Part shown: in pieces, positions 43,307-51,703 of the stretch
Layout: each line of letters starts with the position of its first letter
Numbering within the stretch: the stretch's first letter is position 1
Assembly (NCBI GenBank): GCA_020161845.1
Contig: JAIUNK010000020.1
Span: 1-64,000 of the forward strand
Length of the DNA: 64,000 nt
Reading direction: 5' to 3'
Source: Actinomycetota bacterium
GTDB taxonomy: Bacteria; Actinomycetota; Actinomycetes; Actinomycetales; Dermatophilaceae
Made by a program: the position numbers and the translations under genes
Notes under the pieces: model-generated
What the model was told of the DNA's origin: nothing
Databases searched by the model: none
Seen by the model: only the letters and a program-made list of their open reading frames with translations

Positions 43307-44146
43307 ATGGGCGGACCGTGGTCGCTGAGCGAGCCGGGTGTCCTCGACATCCCGGACGTGGGCGGGGCTGCGGTCGCGATCGTCCTGGTGGGCGGCAGCC
43401 TCGCGGTGCTGACCGGACAGGGGCGGGACGCCCGCGTCGAGGTCTCGCGCGTCGCCGGCCCGCCGCTGGCCGTCTCCTTCGACGGGCGCACGCTGCGCAT
43501 CGAGCACCACAAGGAGACGGATGGTTCCCTGCTGGGCGGCCTGCGCCGGATGCTCCAGGAACGCGCGTATCCCTCGGCGGATGTCGCCGTGACCGTGCCA
43601 CCCGACACCGCGGTGCGGGTCACCACCGTGACGGCGGGGGTCTACGCGGCGGAGCTGGGCGCGCGGCTGAGTGTCACCACGGGATCCGGCGCCGTGGCGA
43701 CGGATCGGATCGCCGGCGATCTGGACCTCAAGACCGGGGTCGGCGCGATCGCCGTACGCCGTTCGGCGGCGCGCCGCATCGCGCTGGTGACCGTCGGCGG
43801 CGCCCTCGAGGTCGACCTGGCCGAACCCGACTGCCTGCTCACCGCCCGCGGCGCCGGCTCGCTGGCGGTGACCGCGCCCCCCACCGGCCTCGACCTCACG
43901 GCCACCACCCGCGGAGCGGTGCTCGTGGACGGCCGCGAAATCGTGCCCGACGACGTCCAGGACGCGCTGCCCGGGGACGAGGCGCCGGGTGAGCCGGCGA
44001 AGCGAGCCGACGTCCCGGCCCGCCATCACGCCGACGGCGACCGCGCGCTGGTGATCAAGGCCAAGCTGCGCTCCGGCGACGTGCGGGTCGACCGAGCTGA
44101 CCGGGTCGACCGGGACGACCGGGTCGACCCGCACGTCACGCCGTGA
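43307..44146 (+). CDS. DUF4097-like beta-helical protein
   Basis: This is a 279-residue protein with no signal peptide. It has repeated short strands of the kind found in DUF4097/bactofilin-like solenoids (VAVTVPPDTAVRVTTVTAG, LSVTTGSGAVATDRIAGDL, LDLTATTRGAVLVDG). The C-terminal 40 residues are charged with a VDRADRVDRDDRVD repeat. Function unknown. It follows the SGNH gene by 1 base and its end overlaps the convergent reductase gene by 11 bases. Confidence 0.68.
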   Translation: MGGPWSLSEPGVLDIPDVGGAAVAIVLVGGSLAVLTGQGRDARVEVSRVAGPPLAVSFDGRTLRIEHHKETDGSLLGGLRRMLQERAYPSADVAVTVPPDTAVRVTTVTAGVYAAELGARLSVTTGSGAVATDRIAGDLDLKTGVGAIAVRRSAARRIALVTVGGALEVDLAEPDCLLTARGAGSLAVTAPPTGLDLTATTRGAVLVDGREIVPDDVQDALPGDEAPGEPAKRADVPARHHADGDRALVIKAKLRSGDVRVDRADRVDRDDRVDPHVTP

Positions 44147-45104
44147 AGGCGACCTTGCCGAAGACGTCGCCCTTGGCGAGCAGCTCGAACCCGCGCCGCG
44201 CCTGACTCATCGGCAGGACGGTCTCGATCTGCGGCTGGATGTTGCGGGTCACGACCAGCTTGGTGAGCCGCTCCAGCTCGTGCCGGTTGCCCATCGTGGA
44301 GCCGATCACCTTCAGCTGTCGGAAGAAGATCTTCGTCAACTCCGTCTTCGGCGGGGCGTCACCGCTGGTCGCGCCGGAGATGACGATGGCCCCGCCGGGG
44401 CGCAGCACATTCACCGAGTGGGACCAGGTGGCCGCCCCCACGGTCTCCATCACCGCATCGACCTTCTCGGGCAGCCGGGCCCCCGACTCGAACGCCGCCT
44501 CGGCCCCGAGCGCCAGGGCCTGGCGCCGCCGTTCTTCGGTGCGGCTGGTCACCCACACGCGCAACCCGGCCGCGACGCCGAGCTGGATGCACGCGGTGGC
44601 CACCCCGCCGCCCGCGCCCTGGACGAGCACCAACGAGCCGGGGGTGACCTCGGCGTTGGTGAACAGCATGCGGTACGCCGTGAGCCAGGCCGTCGGCAGC
44701 GCCGCGGCGACCTCCCAGCTCATGCCCTCCGGCTTGGGAATCAGGTTGGCGTCGGGCACCAGCACCCGCTCGCTGAAGGTGCCCTGGTGCACCTCGGAGA
44801 ACAGCGACCGCTTCGGGTCCAGCGTCTCGTCCCCACTCCAGCCCGGTGAGGCGATCACCGCGTGGATGATGACCTCCCGGCCATCGGGCGTGACGCCGGC
44901 GCCGTCGCAGCCCAGGATCATCGGCAGCCGGTCCGCCGGCAGACCGACCCCCTGCAACGACCACAGGTCGTGGTGGTTGAGAGTGGCCGCCTTGAGATCG
45001 ACGACGGTCCACCCGGGCCGGGCCTGCGGCTCGGGGCGCTCCCCCACCACCAGGCCGGCGAGAGGATCGGATTTCGACTGGCTTTCGCAAGAGACGGCGA
45101 GCAT
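44136..45104 (-). CDS. MDR-type zinc-independent alcohol dehydrogenase / quinone-oxidoreductase-like protein
   Basis: This is a 322-residue protein. The GroES-like domain has LNHHDLWSLQGVG and LGCDGAGV, the Rossmann domain has VLVQGAGGGVATACIQL near 145, and GSTMGNRHELERL is near 270. It lacks the Cys clusters that bind structural zinc, so it belongs with the quinone/enoyl reductase side of the family. The substrate is unknown. ATG 45104 gives the usual N terminus; the longer frame reaches 45209. Confidence 0.85.
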   Translation of the reverse strand: MLAVSCESQSKSDPLAGLVVGERPEPQARPGWTVVDLKAATLNHHDLWSLQGVGLPADRLPMILGCDGAGVTPDGREVIIHAVIASPGWSGDETLDPKRSLFSEVHQGTFSERVLVPDANLIPKPEGMSWEVAAALPTAWLTAYRMLFTNAEVTPGSLVLVQGAGGGVATACIQLGVAAGLRVWVTSRTEERRRQALALGAEAAFESGARLPEKVDAVMETVGAATWSHSVNVLRPGGAIVISGATSGDAPPKTELTKIFFRQLKVIGSTMGNRHELERLTKLVVTRNIQPQIETVLPMSQARRGFELLAKGDVFGKVAFTA

Positions 45105-45166
45105 GGCATCGAGCCTAGTTGTTCTGCGCAGGGAGGTTGGTGACGGTGGCGTGGCGTGTAGGTAGG

Positions 45167-45229
45167 CGAGGGTCCTTCTTGGTTCGGTGTGTTGCGACCA
45201 AGCAAACACTCCGGGAAGAAGGACCCTCG
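45167..45229. repeat. 14-bp inverted repeat immediately before the IS481-type start codon
   Basis: CGAGGGTCCTTCTT (45167-45180) pairs exactly with AAGAAGGACCCTCG (45216-45229), whose last base touches ATG 45230. A transcript from outside would fold and hide the ribosome site, a known protection against read-through expression of transposases. Confidence 0.8.
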
Positions 45230-45600
45230 ATGACCCGCCTTAATGCTCCGTTGACCTCTGAAGGGCGGCGGCGTTTGTGCGAGCGTGTCGATGCTGGCCG
45301 GGCGATTTGTCACGTCGCGGCCGAGGCTGGGATCGCACGGCAGACCCTGGGCAGTGGTACTCGCGGTGGCTCCTGGAGGGCGAGGCCGGGCTGCAGGACC
45401 GCTCCAGTCGGCCAAGCTCCAGCCCGAACCAGACCGATGCGAGCATCAAGGCCCGTGTGGTGGCGCTACGCAGCGAGCATAACGTCGAACCGGTCCAGTT
45501 GGTCGGGCTGGCCGCCCAGGAGGGCATCGTGCTGCTTGGCGTCCACGATTGGGTGTGCCAGTCTGATTTGGCCCCACTCGGAGCCGTAGTGCTGGCTTGA
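45230..45600 (+). pseudogene. IS481-family transposase, frameshifted and truncated
   Basis: The frame from ATG 45230 reads MTRLNAPLTSEGRRRLCERV and CHVAAEAGIARQTLG, the IS481 N-terminal HTH. It then continues in another frame as QWYSRWLLEGEAGLQDRSSRP and so on, so a base is missing near 45353. After about residue 95 the sequence leaves the family and the DDE catalytic domain is absent. A copy of AGGTTGGTGAC at 45134-45144 and its inverted copy at 45952-45962 may mark the ends of the former element. Confidence 0.75.
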
Positions 45601-46158
45601 AGTGGACCCGCCCCTAACGTCCGCAGACCAACGCAAGGTCGAGCGGGTCGTGGTTGCAGCCGGCGTTGCCGGGTAGGGGTTGTGCTGACGACCCTGATCA
45701 TGCAGCTATGGCTGCAGTCTCGCGGATGAGACGGGTAGCTCGGCGGGCGTTTCCACCGAGGGGATGGGTAGCCCGCCTGTCGTTCCCGCCACGGCCGAAC
45801 ATGCAGTGACTCTCATCGGCGCCTTCCCCAGCACTGGGCACCGCGTCGCGAACTGCGGCGTCGCCTCCCAAGCGGCGAGCGGGTGGTACGACGACGGCGG
45901 GTTCAGCCTGAGATTCCAGGCCGACCCGGCCGTCGCATGGGCAGCGCACGGTGTCACCAACCTCGCGGCGTAGTACGCCAACTGAACCCGGACCATGCCC
46001 GCGGGCCGTCACGTCGGGCCTTCGCCACGAGCTCGAATCGCGCTGCCTGGCAGTAGGTTCGAAACACCGTCACATCGGCCGGGGCAGGACGCCGGCAGCG
46101 ACCCGCCGGCGCCGTGGCGGGGGCGACACGTCAGGGGGAAACCAACCAGGGGGTGCTC
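45601..46158. other. gene-free stretch after the IS remnant
   Basis: No reading frame here has a ribosome site or a recognisable sequence on either strand. It contains the inverted copy of AGGTTGGTGAC (45952-45962) that mirrors 45134-45144, so it is probably former insertion-sequence DNA plus the promoter region of the NYN gene. Confidence 0.6.
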
Positions 46159-47430
46159 ATGTCGGTCTCGCGATCCGTCCTGCTCATCGACTTCGACAAC
46201 TTCGTCAGCGGACTGATGGACCTTGATCCGTCGGCCGCCCGGGAATGCGCCCAGGATCCGGGGCGCTGGGTGGCGACCCTCGCCGAGCGGTACACCGTCG
46301 AGGGGCCGCGTCACTGGCTCGTCCGACGCGTCTATCTCAACCCAGGCGGCTTCGTCGTTGACCCGCGCGACCGGGAGCGCCTGTATTTCTCCCGGGTCCG
46401 CCTCTTCTACACCAACGCCGGCTTCGAGGTCATCGACTGCCCGTCCCTGACCAAAGGGATGAAGAACGGTGCCGACATCCGGATGGCCCTCGACGTCGTC
46501 GACCTCCTGGCGGGACCGGTGGAGTATGGCGAGTTCATCCTCGCCTCCAGCGACGCTGACTTCACCCCGGTGCTGCATCGCATCCGGGCGCACGGCCGCC
46601 GGGTGACGGTACTCACCACGGGTCAGTCGGCCGTGGCCTTTCGGGCGGTGGCCGACACCGTCATCGACGGTCCGGCCGTGGTGGATCTCATCCGACCGCT
46701 GGCGGAGCCCAGTGGCCCGCTCGATGCGGACTCCGACAAGGCGGCGCACCACCCGCCGGCGCCGGTCGGCCCGGCCCACCCGTCCTGGGAGGCGTTCGGC
46801 ACGTACGTCCGCGCACGGTATGAGCAGGCGACCGAGCCGCTGAACATCGCCACCCTCGCGCTGGAGACCCGGCGTGCCGTCGGGGACGAGAACGTCGGCC
46901 CGTGGTTCGGCCTGGGCAAGTTCCTTCCCTCGCTGCAAGCTCTGAATCTGCCGAGAGCCAAGTTCTCCCAGCACCATCTATGGGACGAGCAGCGCCACCA
47001 GGCACCAGCGGCCGCCGAGCACATCGTCGATCTCCCGCCGATCGTGGCGCAGGTGGCGACCGTGACAGAGCTGCCGCGTCTCGACCGCGACAGCTGGCGG
47101 GAGCTCTTCGAGGTGTTGGAGGAGTACGCCAGGACCCACGACTTCGACCTCACCGACTCGACGATGTGGTCCCGCGACACCCTCGCCGATCGGGGCTACC
47201 ACGTGGGCCGCCAGGCGATCGGCATCGTCGTGCGGGGGACCCAGTTCGGCGGCGCGCCGCTGAACCGAACCCCGGCGCCGGACGGCGGCGAAATCGCCAT
47301 TGCCTTCACCCGGAACGTCCTTCGTCGGGCCGTCCAATCCGGCCTCGACCTCAACGACGACGAGCTGGAGACCGTCTGCGACTGGCTGGGCGTCGCCGTC
47401 CAGGACGCCCAGCCGGACAACGGCGAGTAG
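46159..47430 (+). CDS. NYN-domain nuclease with C-terminal OST-HTH/LOTUS-like domain
   Basis: This is a 423-residue protein with AGGGGGTG before ATG. The NYN (PIN-like) domain spans about 5-165: LLIDFDNFVSG (first Asp), MKNGADIRMALDVVDLL (second), SSDADFTPVLHRI (third), the acidic cluster of a metal-dependent RNase. Residues of about 205-265 (WEAFGTYVRARYEQATEPL...VGPWFGLGKFLPSL) resemble an OST-HTH/LOTUS domain. A third conserved helical/beta part follows (315-415). Such proteins are thought to process or cleave RNA. It stands alone between IS debris and the glycan locus. Confidence 0.78.
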   Translation: MSVSRSVLLIDFDNFVSGLMDLDPSAARECAQDPGRWVATLAERYTVEGPRHWLVRRVYLNPGGFVVDPRDRERLYFSRVRLFYTNAGFEVIDCPSLTKGMKNGADIRMALDVVDLLAGPVEYGEFILASSDADFTPVLHRIRAHGRRVTVLTTGQSAVAFRAVADTVIDGPAVVDLIRPLAEPSGPLDADSDKAAHHPPAPVGPAHPSWEAFGTYVRARYEQATEPLNIATLALETRRAVGDENVGPWFGLGKFLPSLQALNLPRAKFSQHHLWDEQRHQAPAAAEHIVDLPPIVAQVATVTELPRLDRDSWRELFEVLEEYARTHDFDLTDSTMWSRDTLADRGYHVGRQAIGIVVRGTQFGGAPLNRTPAPDGGEIAIAFTRNVLRRAVQSGLDLNDDELETVCDWLGVAVQDAQPDNGE

Positions 47431-47550
47431 CCCGCGGACATCGCGAGGTGGCCCGCAGCGGGCCCGCCACCGGGCGTGCCACGCGGGAGCCGCCTTCGCG
47501 CACAGTTAGGCTGGGGGCGCCAGCTCAGGGCTCATCGGAGGGACGGATTC

Positions 47551-49527
47551 GTGCGGACGCAGTCGCCGACGACTCGGGCGAGCGTCCGTCGCTGGTTCTG
47601 GGCCGCGGTCGACGTCGTGGTCTGGGTCGGCGCCATCTTCGCGATGTCCTACCTGCGCTACGACGTCCTCAACGGGCAGCTTCCCCCGCGGGCGCTCTTC
47701 GTCCCCACCGCCGTCCTCGCGGCCGGTTGCGGCCTCGGTCAGCTGCTCAGTGGTTCGCTCCTCGGCCCCTACCGGGTCAGTCACGCCCGCGGCTCCTACG
47801 AGGAGGCCTTCGACCTGATGCGGTCGATGCTCCTGACGACGCTCGTGGCGACCGGGGTGGTCTTCCTGTTCTGGCACCCGACGTACCTGCCCCGCACCAC
47901 CCCCCTGCTCGGCGGCGGGTTCGCGTTGCTGGGCTCGTTCGCGCTGCGGATGCTGTTCCGGTCGTTCCGCACGCACGAGATCCGCGGCCGGGGCAGCGTG
48001 GCCCAGCGGGCGATGGTGTACGGCGCGGGCGACACCGGTCGCCGCCTCATCAAGAGCGCCCTGCGCGAACAGGACGCCGGCATCCTGCCCGTGGCGATCC
48101 TCGACGACACCAAGGACCGGCAGCGCCTCAAGATCGACGGCATCCCGGTGCGCGGCGGCAAGGCCGACGTGGCGGCGGTCGCCCGGACGGTCGAGGCGAC
48201 CATGCTGATCGTGGCCGCCCCGCACGCAACCGCCGCCGATCTGCGCGAGCTGTCCGAGGGGGCCAACCAGGCCGGCCTGACCGTGAAGATCCTGCCGAGC
48301 CTGTCGGACGTGCTCGACGCGACCGAGGGCGGCGGTCCCTCTGGTGGCGTCCGCGACCTGCGCGATCTCGACCTCACCGACCTGCTGAGCCGGCCCCCGG
48401 TGCAGCTCGACACGACCTCGATCGCCCAGCAGATCCAGGGCCGCCGGGTCCTCGTCACCGGCGCGGGCGGGTCCATCGGTTCCGAGCTGTGCCGCCAGCT
48501 GGCCCGGTTCGCCCCGCAGCGGCTCTACCTGCTCGACCGCGACGAGTCCGGCCTGCAGGCCACCCAGATGTCCCTGACCGGGCAGGGCCTGCTCGACACC
48601 GACGACGTGCTGCTCGCGGACATCCGCGACCCCGAGGGCCTACGCCTCGTCTTCGCGGCGGCCCGTCCGCAGGTCGTCTTCCACGCCGCAGCCCTGAAGC
48701 ACCTGCCCCTGTTGGAGAGCTTCCCGTTGGAGGCGTGGAAGACCAACGTCTGCGGCACCCTCAACGTGCTGCAGGCCGCCGCGGACGTGGGCGTCGAGGC
48801 GTTCGTCAACGTCTCCACCGACAAGGCGGCCGACCCCACCTCCACGCTGGGGTTCAGCAAGCGCTGCACGGAGCGGCTCACGTCGTACTTCGCCGATACC
48901 CAGCCCGGCCGCTACGTCTCGGTACGGTTCGGCAACGTGCTCGGCAGCCGCGGGTCGATGCTGCACGCCTTCACCGCGCAGATCGAGGCCGGCGGCCCCG
49001 TCACCGTCACCCACCCCGACGTGCAGCGCTACTTCATGCTGATCCCGGAGGCCTGCCAGCTCGTGTTGCAGGCGGGCGCCATCGGTCACGACGGGGAGGT
49101 CATGGTGCTCGAGATGGGCGAGCAGGTGAAGATCCTGGAGGTCGCCCGCAACCTGATCCGGGTCTCCGGCAAGAAGGACGTCAAGATCGTCTTCACCGGC
49201 CTGCGGCCCGGGGAGAAGCTCGGCGAGGACCTGTTCGCCGACGCCGAACCCCGCCGCAAGACCGCCCATCCCCTGGTCGACGCCGTCGACGTGCCGCTGC
49301 TGCGAGCGCAGGTCGTGCGGCACGCCAGACTGTCCGACGCGGTCACGGCGTACCAATGGATGCGCGGGGCCGCCCTCGGCACCGATCCCGCCGCGGTCAC
49401 CCCGGCCGGCGGCACCCACCCGGTGGCCGCCAGCGGCAGCCCCCTGGACAGCGGCGGATCCCTGGACAGCGGCAGCCCCGAGCCCGCCCCGGGTCCGGCC
49501 GACCCCGAGCCGAAGGAGCAGTCATGA
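47551..49527 (+). CDS. FlaA1/CapD-type membrane nucleotide-sugar epimerase/dehydratase
   Basis: This is a 658-residue protein from GTG 47551 (GGAGGGA upstream). Four membrane helices (about 15-130) precede a CoA-binding-like Rossmann domain (AMVYGAGDTGRRLI near 150) and an SDR domain (VLVTGAGGSIGSELC near 298, STDKAADPTSTLG near 430, with a Thr or Ser/Met-Lys style catalytic set). The family includes WbpM and PglF, UDP-GlcNAc 4,6-dehydratases. The tail after about 625 is Ser/Gly/Pro-rich. It is the first gene of a run of six genes coupled by 4-base overlaps. Confidence 0.9.
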   Translation: MRTQSPTTRASVRRWFWAAVDVVVWVGAIFAMSYLRYDVLNGQLPPRALFVPTAVLAAGCGLGQLLSGSLLGPYRVSHARGSYEEAFDLMRSMLLTTLVATGVVFLFWHPTYLPRTTPLLGGGFALLGSFALRMLFRSFRTHEIRGRGSVAQRAMVYGAGDTGRRLIKSALREQDAGILPVAILDDTKDRQRLKIDGIPVRGGKADVAAVARTVEATMLIVAAPHATAADLRELSEGANQAGLTVKILPSLSDVLDATEGGGPSGGVRDLRDLDLTDLLSRPPVQLDTTSIAQQIQGRRVLVTGAGGSIGSELCRQLARFAPQRLYLLDRDESGLQATQMSLTGQGLLDTDDVLLADIRDPEGLRLVFAAARPQVVFHAAALKHLPLLESFPLEAWKTNVCGTLNVLQAAADVGVEAFVNVSTDKAADPTSTLGFSKRCTERLTSYFADTQPGRYVSVRFGNVLGSRGSMLHAFTAQIEAGGPVTVTHPDVQRYFMLIPEACQLVLQAGAIGHDGEVMVLEMGEQVKILEVARNLIRVSGKKDVKIVFTGLRPGEKLGEDLFADAEPRRKTAHPLVDAVDVPLLRAQVVRHARLSDAVTAYQWMRGAALGTDPAAVTPAGGTHPVAASGSPLDSGGSLDSGSPEPAPGPADPEPKEQS

Positions 49528-50549
49528 CCAGCCTGTCCGGAGCCACCGTGGCGATCACCGGGGGGACCGGGTCGTTCGGCTCGACGATGGCGCGGCACCT
49601 GCTCGACGACGGGGTGGCCGCGGTCCACGTGTTCAGCCGGGACGAGGCCAAGCAACACGACATGCGGCTGCGGTTCGGTGACCCGCGGCTGCGGTTCTTC
49701 CTCGGCGACGTCCGTGACTACGAGTCCGTGGCCAAGGCCTTCGCCGGCGCCGACCACGTCTTTCACGCCGCCGCGCTGAAACAGGTCCCCAGCTGCGAGT
49801 TCTTCCCCCAGCAAGCGGTCAAGACCAACGTGCTCGGCAGCCATCACGTGATCGAGGCGGCGGCCGCCGCCGGGGTGCGCTCGCTGGTCTGCCTGTCCAC
49901 CGACAAGGCGGTCTACCCGGTCAATGCGATGGGCATGACGAAGGCGCTGATGGAGAAGACCGCGCAGGCCTTCGCCCGGCAACACCCGCGGTCGGCGACG
50001 ACGATCAGCGTGACCCGCTACGGCAACGTCATGTATTCCCGCGGGTCGGTCATCCCGTTGTTCGTCCAGCAGGTGCTGGCCGGGCGGCCGTTGACGATCA
50101 CCGAGCCGAGCATGACGCGCTTCCTGATGAGCCTGGAGGAGTCCGTCGACCTGGTGCGCTACGCGTTCGGGCACGCCGCACCCGGGGACCTGTTCGTCCG
50201 CAAGGCGCCCGCCTCGACCGTGCAGGTGCTCGCCCGCGCCGTCGCCGAGCTGCTCGGTCGCCCCGACCACCCGATCCAGGTCATCGGCTCGCGGCACGGC
50301 GAGAAGCTGCACGAGACCCTGCTCTCGCGCGAGGAGATGGTCAAGGCCGACGACCACGGGGACTACTACCGGGTGCCGGTGGACGCGCGCTCGATGCAAT
50401 ACGAGCAGTACTTCGAGGAGGGCAGCCCCGGCGTCGCCGAGCTGACCGACTACACCTCGGAGAACACCGACCGGCTCGACGTCGCCGCGACCAAGCAGAT
50501 GCTCCTGACGCTGCCGGAGATGCAGCAGATCGTGGCGGGCCGCTCATGA
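49524..50549 (+). CDS. capE: UDP-GlcNAc 4,6-dehydratase/5-epimerase (CapE/FnlA-like)
   Basis: This is a 341-residue soluble SDR. It has VAITGGTGSFGSTMARHLL near residue 8, HAAALKQVPSCEFFP near 84 and STDKAVYPVNAMGMTKALMEK near 128, where Met-x3-Lys stands in place of Tyr-x3-Lys as in inverting 4,6-dehydratases. The C-terminal end (MLLTLPEMQQIV) is typical of CapE/FnlA. It turns UDP-GlcNAc into the 4-keto-6-deoxy talo intermediate for UDP-L-FucNAc. ATGA overlaps join it to both neighbours. Confidence 0.92.
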   Translation: MTSLSGATVAITGGTGSFGSTMARHLLDDGVAAVHVFSRDEAKQHDMRLRFGDPRLRFFLGDVRDYESVAKAFAGADHVFHAAALKQVPSCEFFPQQAVKTNVLGSHHVIEAAAAAGVRSLVCLSTDKAVYPVNAMGMTKALMEKTAQAFARQHPRSATTISVTRYGNVMYSRGSVIPLFVQQVLAGRPLTITEPSMTRFLMSLEESVDLVRYAFGHAAPGDLFVRKAPASTVQVLARAVAELLGRPDHPIQVIGSRHGEKLHETLLSREEMVKADDHGDYYRVPVDARSMQYEQYFEEGSPGVAELTDYTSENTDRLDVAATKQMLLTLPEMQQIVAGRS

Positions 50550-51703
50550 GGCTGCTCATCACGGGCGCGGCCGGCTTCCTCGGCTGGCACACGCTCGCGC
50601 GGGTCGCGACGCTGGCTCCCGTGACGGCGGTCCCGATCGACCGTACGGCGTTCGCCGGTGCCGCCCTGGAGGAGGCGCTGAGCACCCTCGGCCCGGACGA
50701 CGCCGTGCTGCACATCGCCGGCGTGAACCGCGCGGACGGCCCCGACCAGGAGCCGGTGCGGGACGGCAACATCGCGCTGGCGGACCGGCTGATCGAGGCC
50801 TATGACGCGGCGGGCTGCCCGGCCCGGCTCGTCGTGGCCGGGTCGCTGCAGGCCGATATGACGGGCGCGGCGGAGTCGCCGTACGGCATCGGCAAGAAGC
50901 TCGCCGCGCAGCGCCTCGCAGCGTACGCCGAGCGTGCCGGGCGGACCTGCGTGGAGGTGCGGCTGCCGAACCTGTACGGCGAGCACGGCCGGCCCTACTA
51001 CAACTCTTTCGTCGCCACGTTCGCGCACCGCCTCGCCGCGGGCGAAACGCCCCAGGTGTCCGGCGACCGCGAGCTGCCGATGCTGCACGTCCAGGATGCC
51101 GTCGCCGACCTGCTCGCCGCGGCCGTCGAGCCCGATCCCCCGGTGCTGATCCGACCGACCGCCGTGACGCCGCTACGGATCTCCTGGGTGGCCGAGCGAC
51201 TCGCGGATTTCCACGCGGTCTATGCCCGTGGGCAGATCCCGGTCCTCTCCGACGCGATCGACGTCCGGCTGTTCAACGTGCTGCGCGCCGCGATGTGGGA
51301 TCAGGGCCTTCGGAGTTTCCCGCTGCAGCCCCACGCGGACGACCGTGGCGCCTTCGTCGAGGTGCTACGTCAGCACGGCGGTGCGGGCCAGAGCTCCTTC
51401 TCCACCACGGTCCCCGGGGTCACCCGCGGCGACCACGTGCACTTTCGCAAGATCGAGCGGTTCATCGTCGTGCGCGGCACCGGCGTGATCCGGCTGCGCA
51501 AGCTGGGCACCGGCGAGGTCGTCGAGATCGAGGTGTCCGGCGCGGCGCCGACCGCCGTGGACATGCCGACGCTGTGGACGCACTCGATCACCAACACCGG
51601 AGAGGGCGAGATGCTGACGCTGTTCTGGATCAACGAGCTCTACGATCCGGCCGATGCCGACACCCATCCGCACCGGGTGCTGCCGGACGGCGGCCCGTCG
51701 TGA
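50546..51703 (+). CDS. capF: CapF-type bifunctional reductase/epimerase for UDP-L-FucNAc synthesis
   Basis: This is a 385-residue protein. The N-terminal SDR (LLITGAAGFLGWHTL; SPYGIGKKLAA as Tyr-x3-Lys) reduces the 4-keto group. The C-terminal cupin (about 265-370; DDRGAFVEVL, GVTRGDHVHFRKIERF, TLWTHSITNTGEGEMLTLFW) carries the 3-epimerase activity with metal-binding His residues. This two-domain build is specific to CapF/FnlB. It overlaps capE by ATGA and capG by GTGA. Confidence 0.93.
   Translation: MRLLITGAAGFLGWHTLARVATLAPVTAVPIDRTAFAGAALEEALSTLGPDDAVLHIAGVNRADGPDQEPVRDGNIALADRLIEAYDAAGCPARLVVAGSLQADMTGAAESPYGIGKKLAAQRLAAYAERAGRTCVEVRLPNLYGEHGRPYYNSFVATFAHRLAAGETPQVSGDRELPMLHVQDAVADLLAAAVEPDPPVLIRPTAVTPLRISWVAERLADFHAVYARGQIPVLSDAIDVRLFNVLRAAMWDQGLRSFPLQPHADDRGAFVEVLRQHGGAGQSSFSTTVPGVTRGDHVHFRKIERFIVVRGTGVIRLRKLGTGEVVEIEVSGAAPTAVDMPTLWTHSITNTGEGEMLTLFWINELYDPADADTHPHRVLPDGGPS

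Noticed and set aside
45764-45973. 69-codon rightward frame after the IS remnant
   Set aside because: No ribosome site, no similarity that I recognise, and an overlapping frame of equal quality on the other strand.
46902-50549. 1215-codon rightward frame over the NYN gene and FlaA1 gene that ends in capE
   Set aside because: Only its last 341 codons, from 49524, are a real protein (CapE). The upstream part is an out-of-frame read of two recognisable genes.
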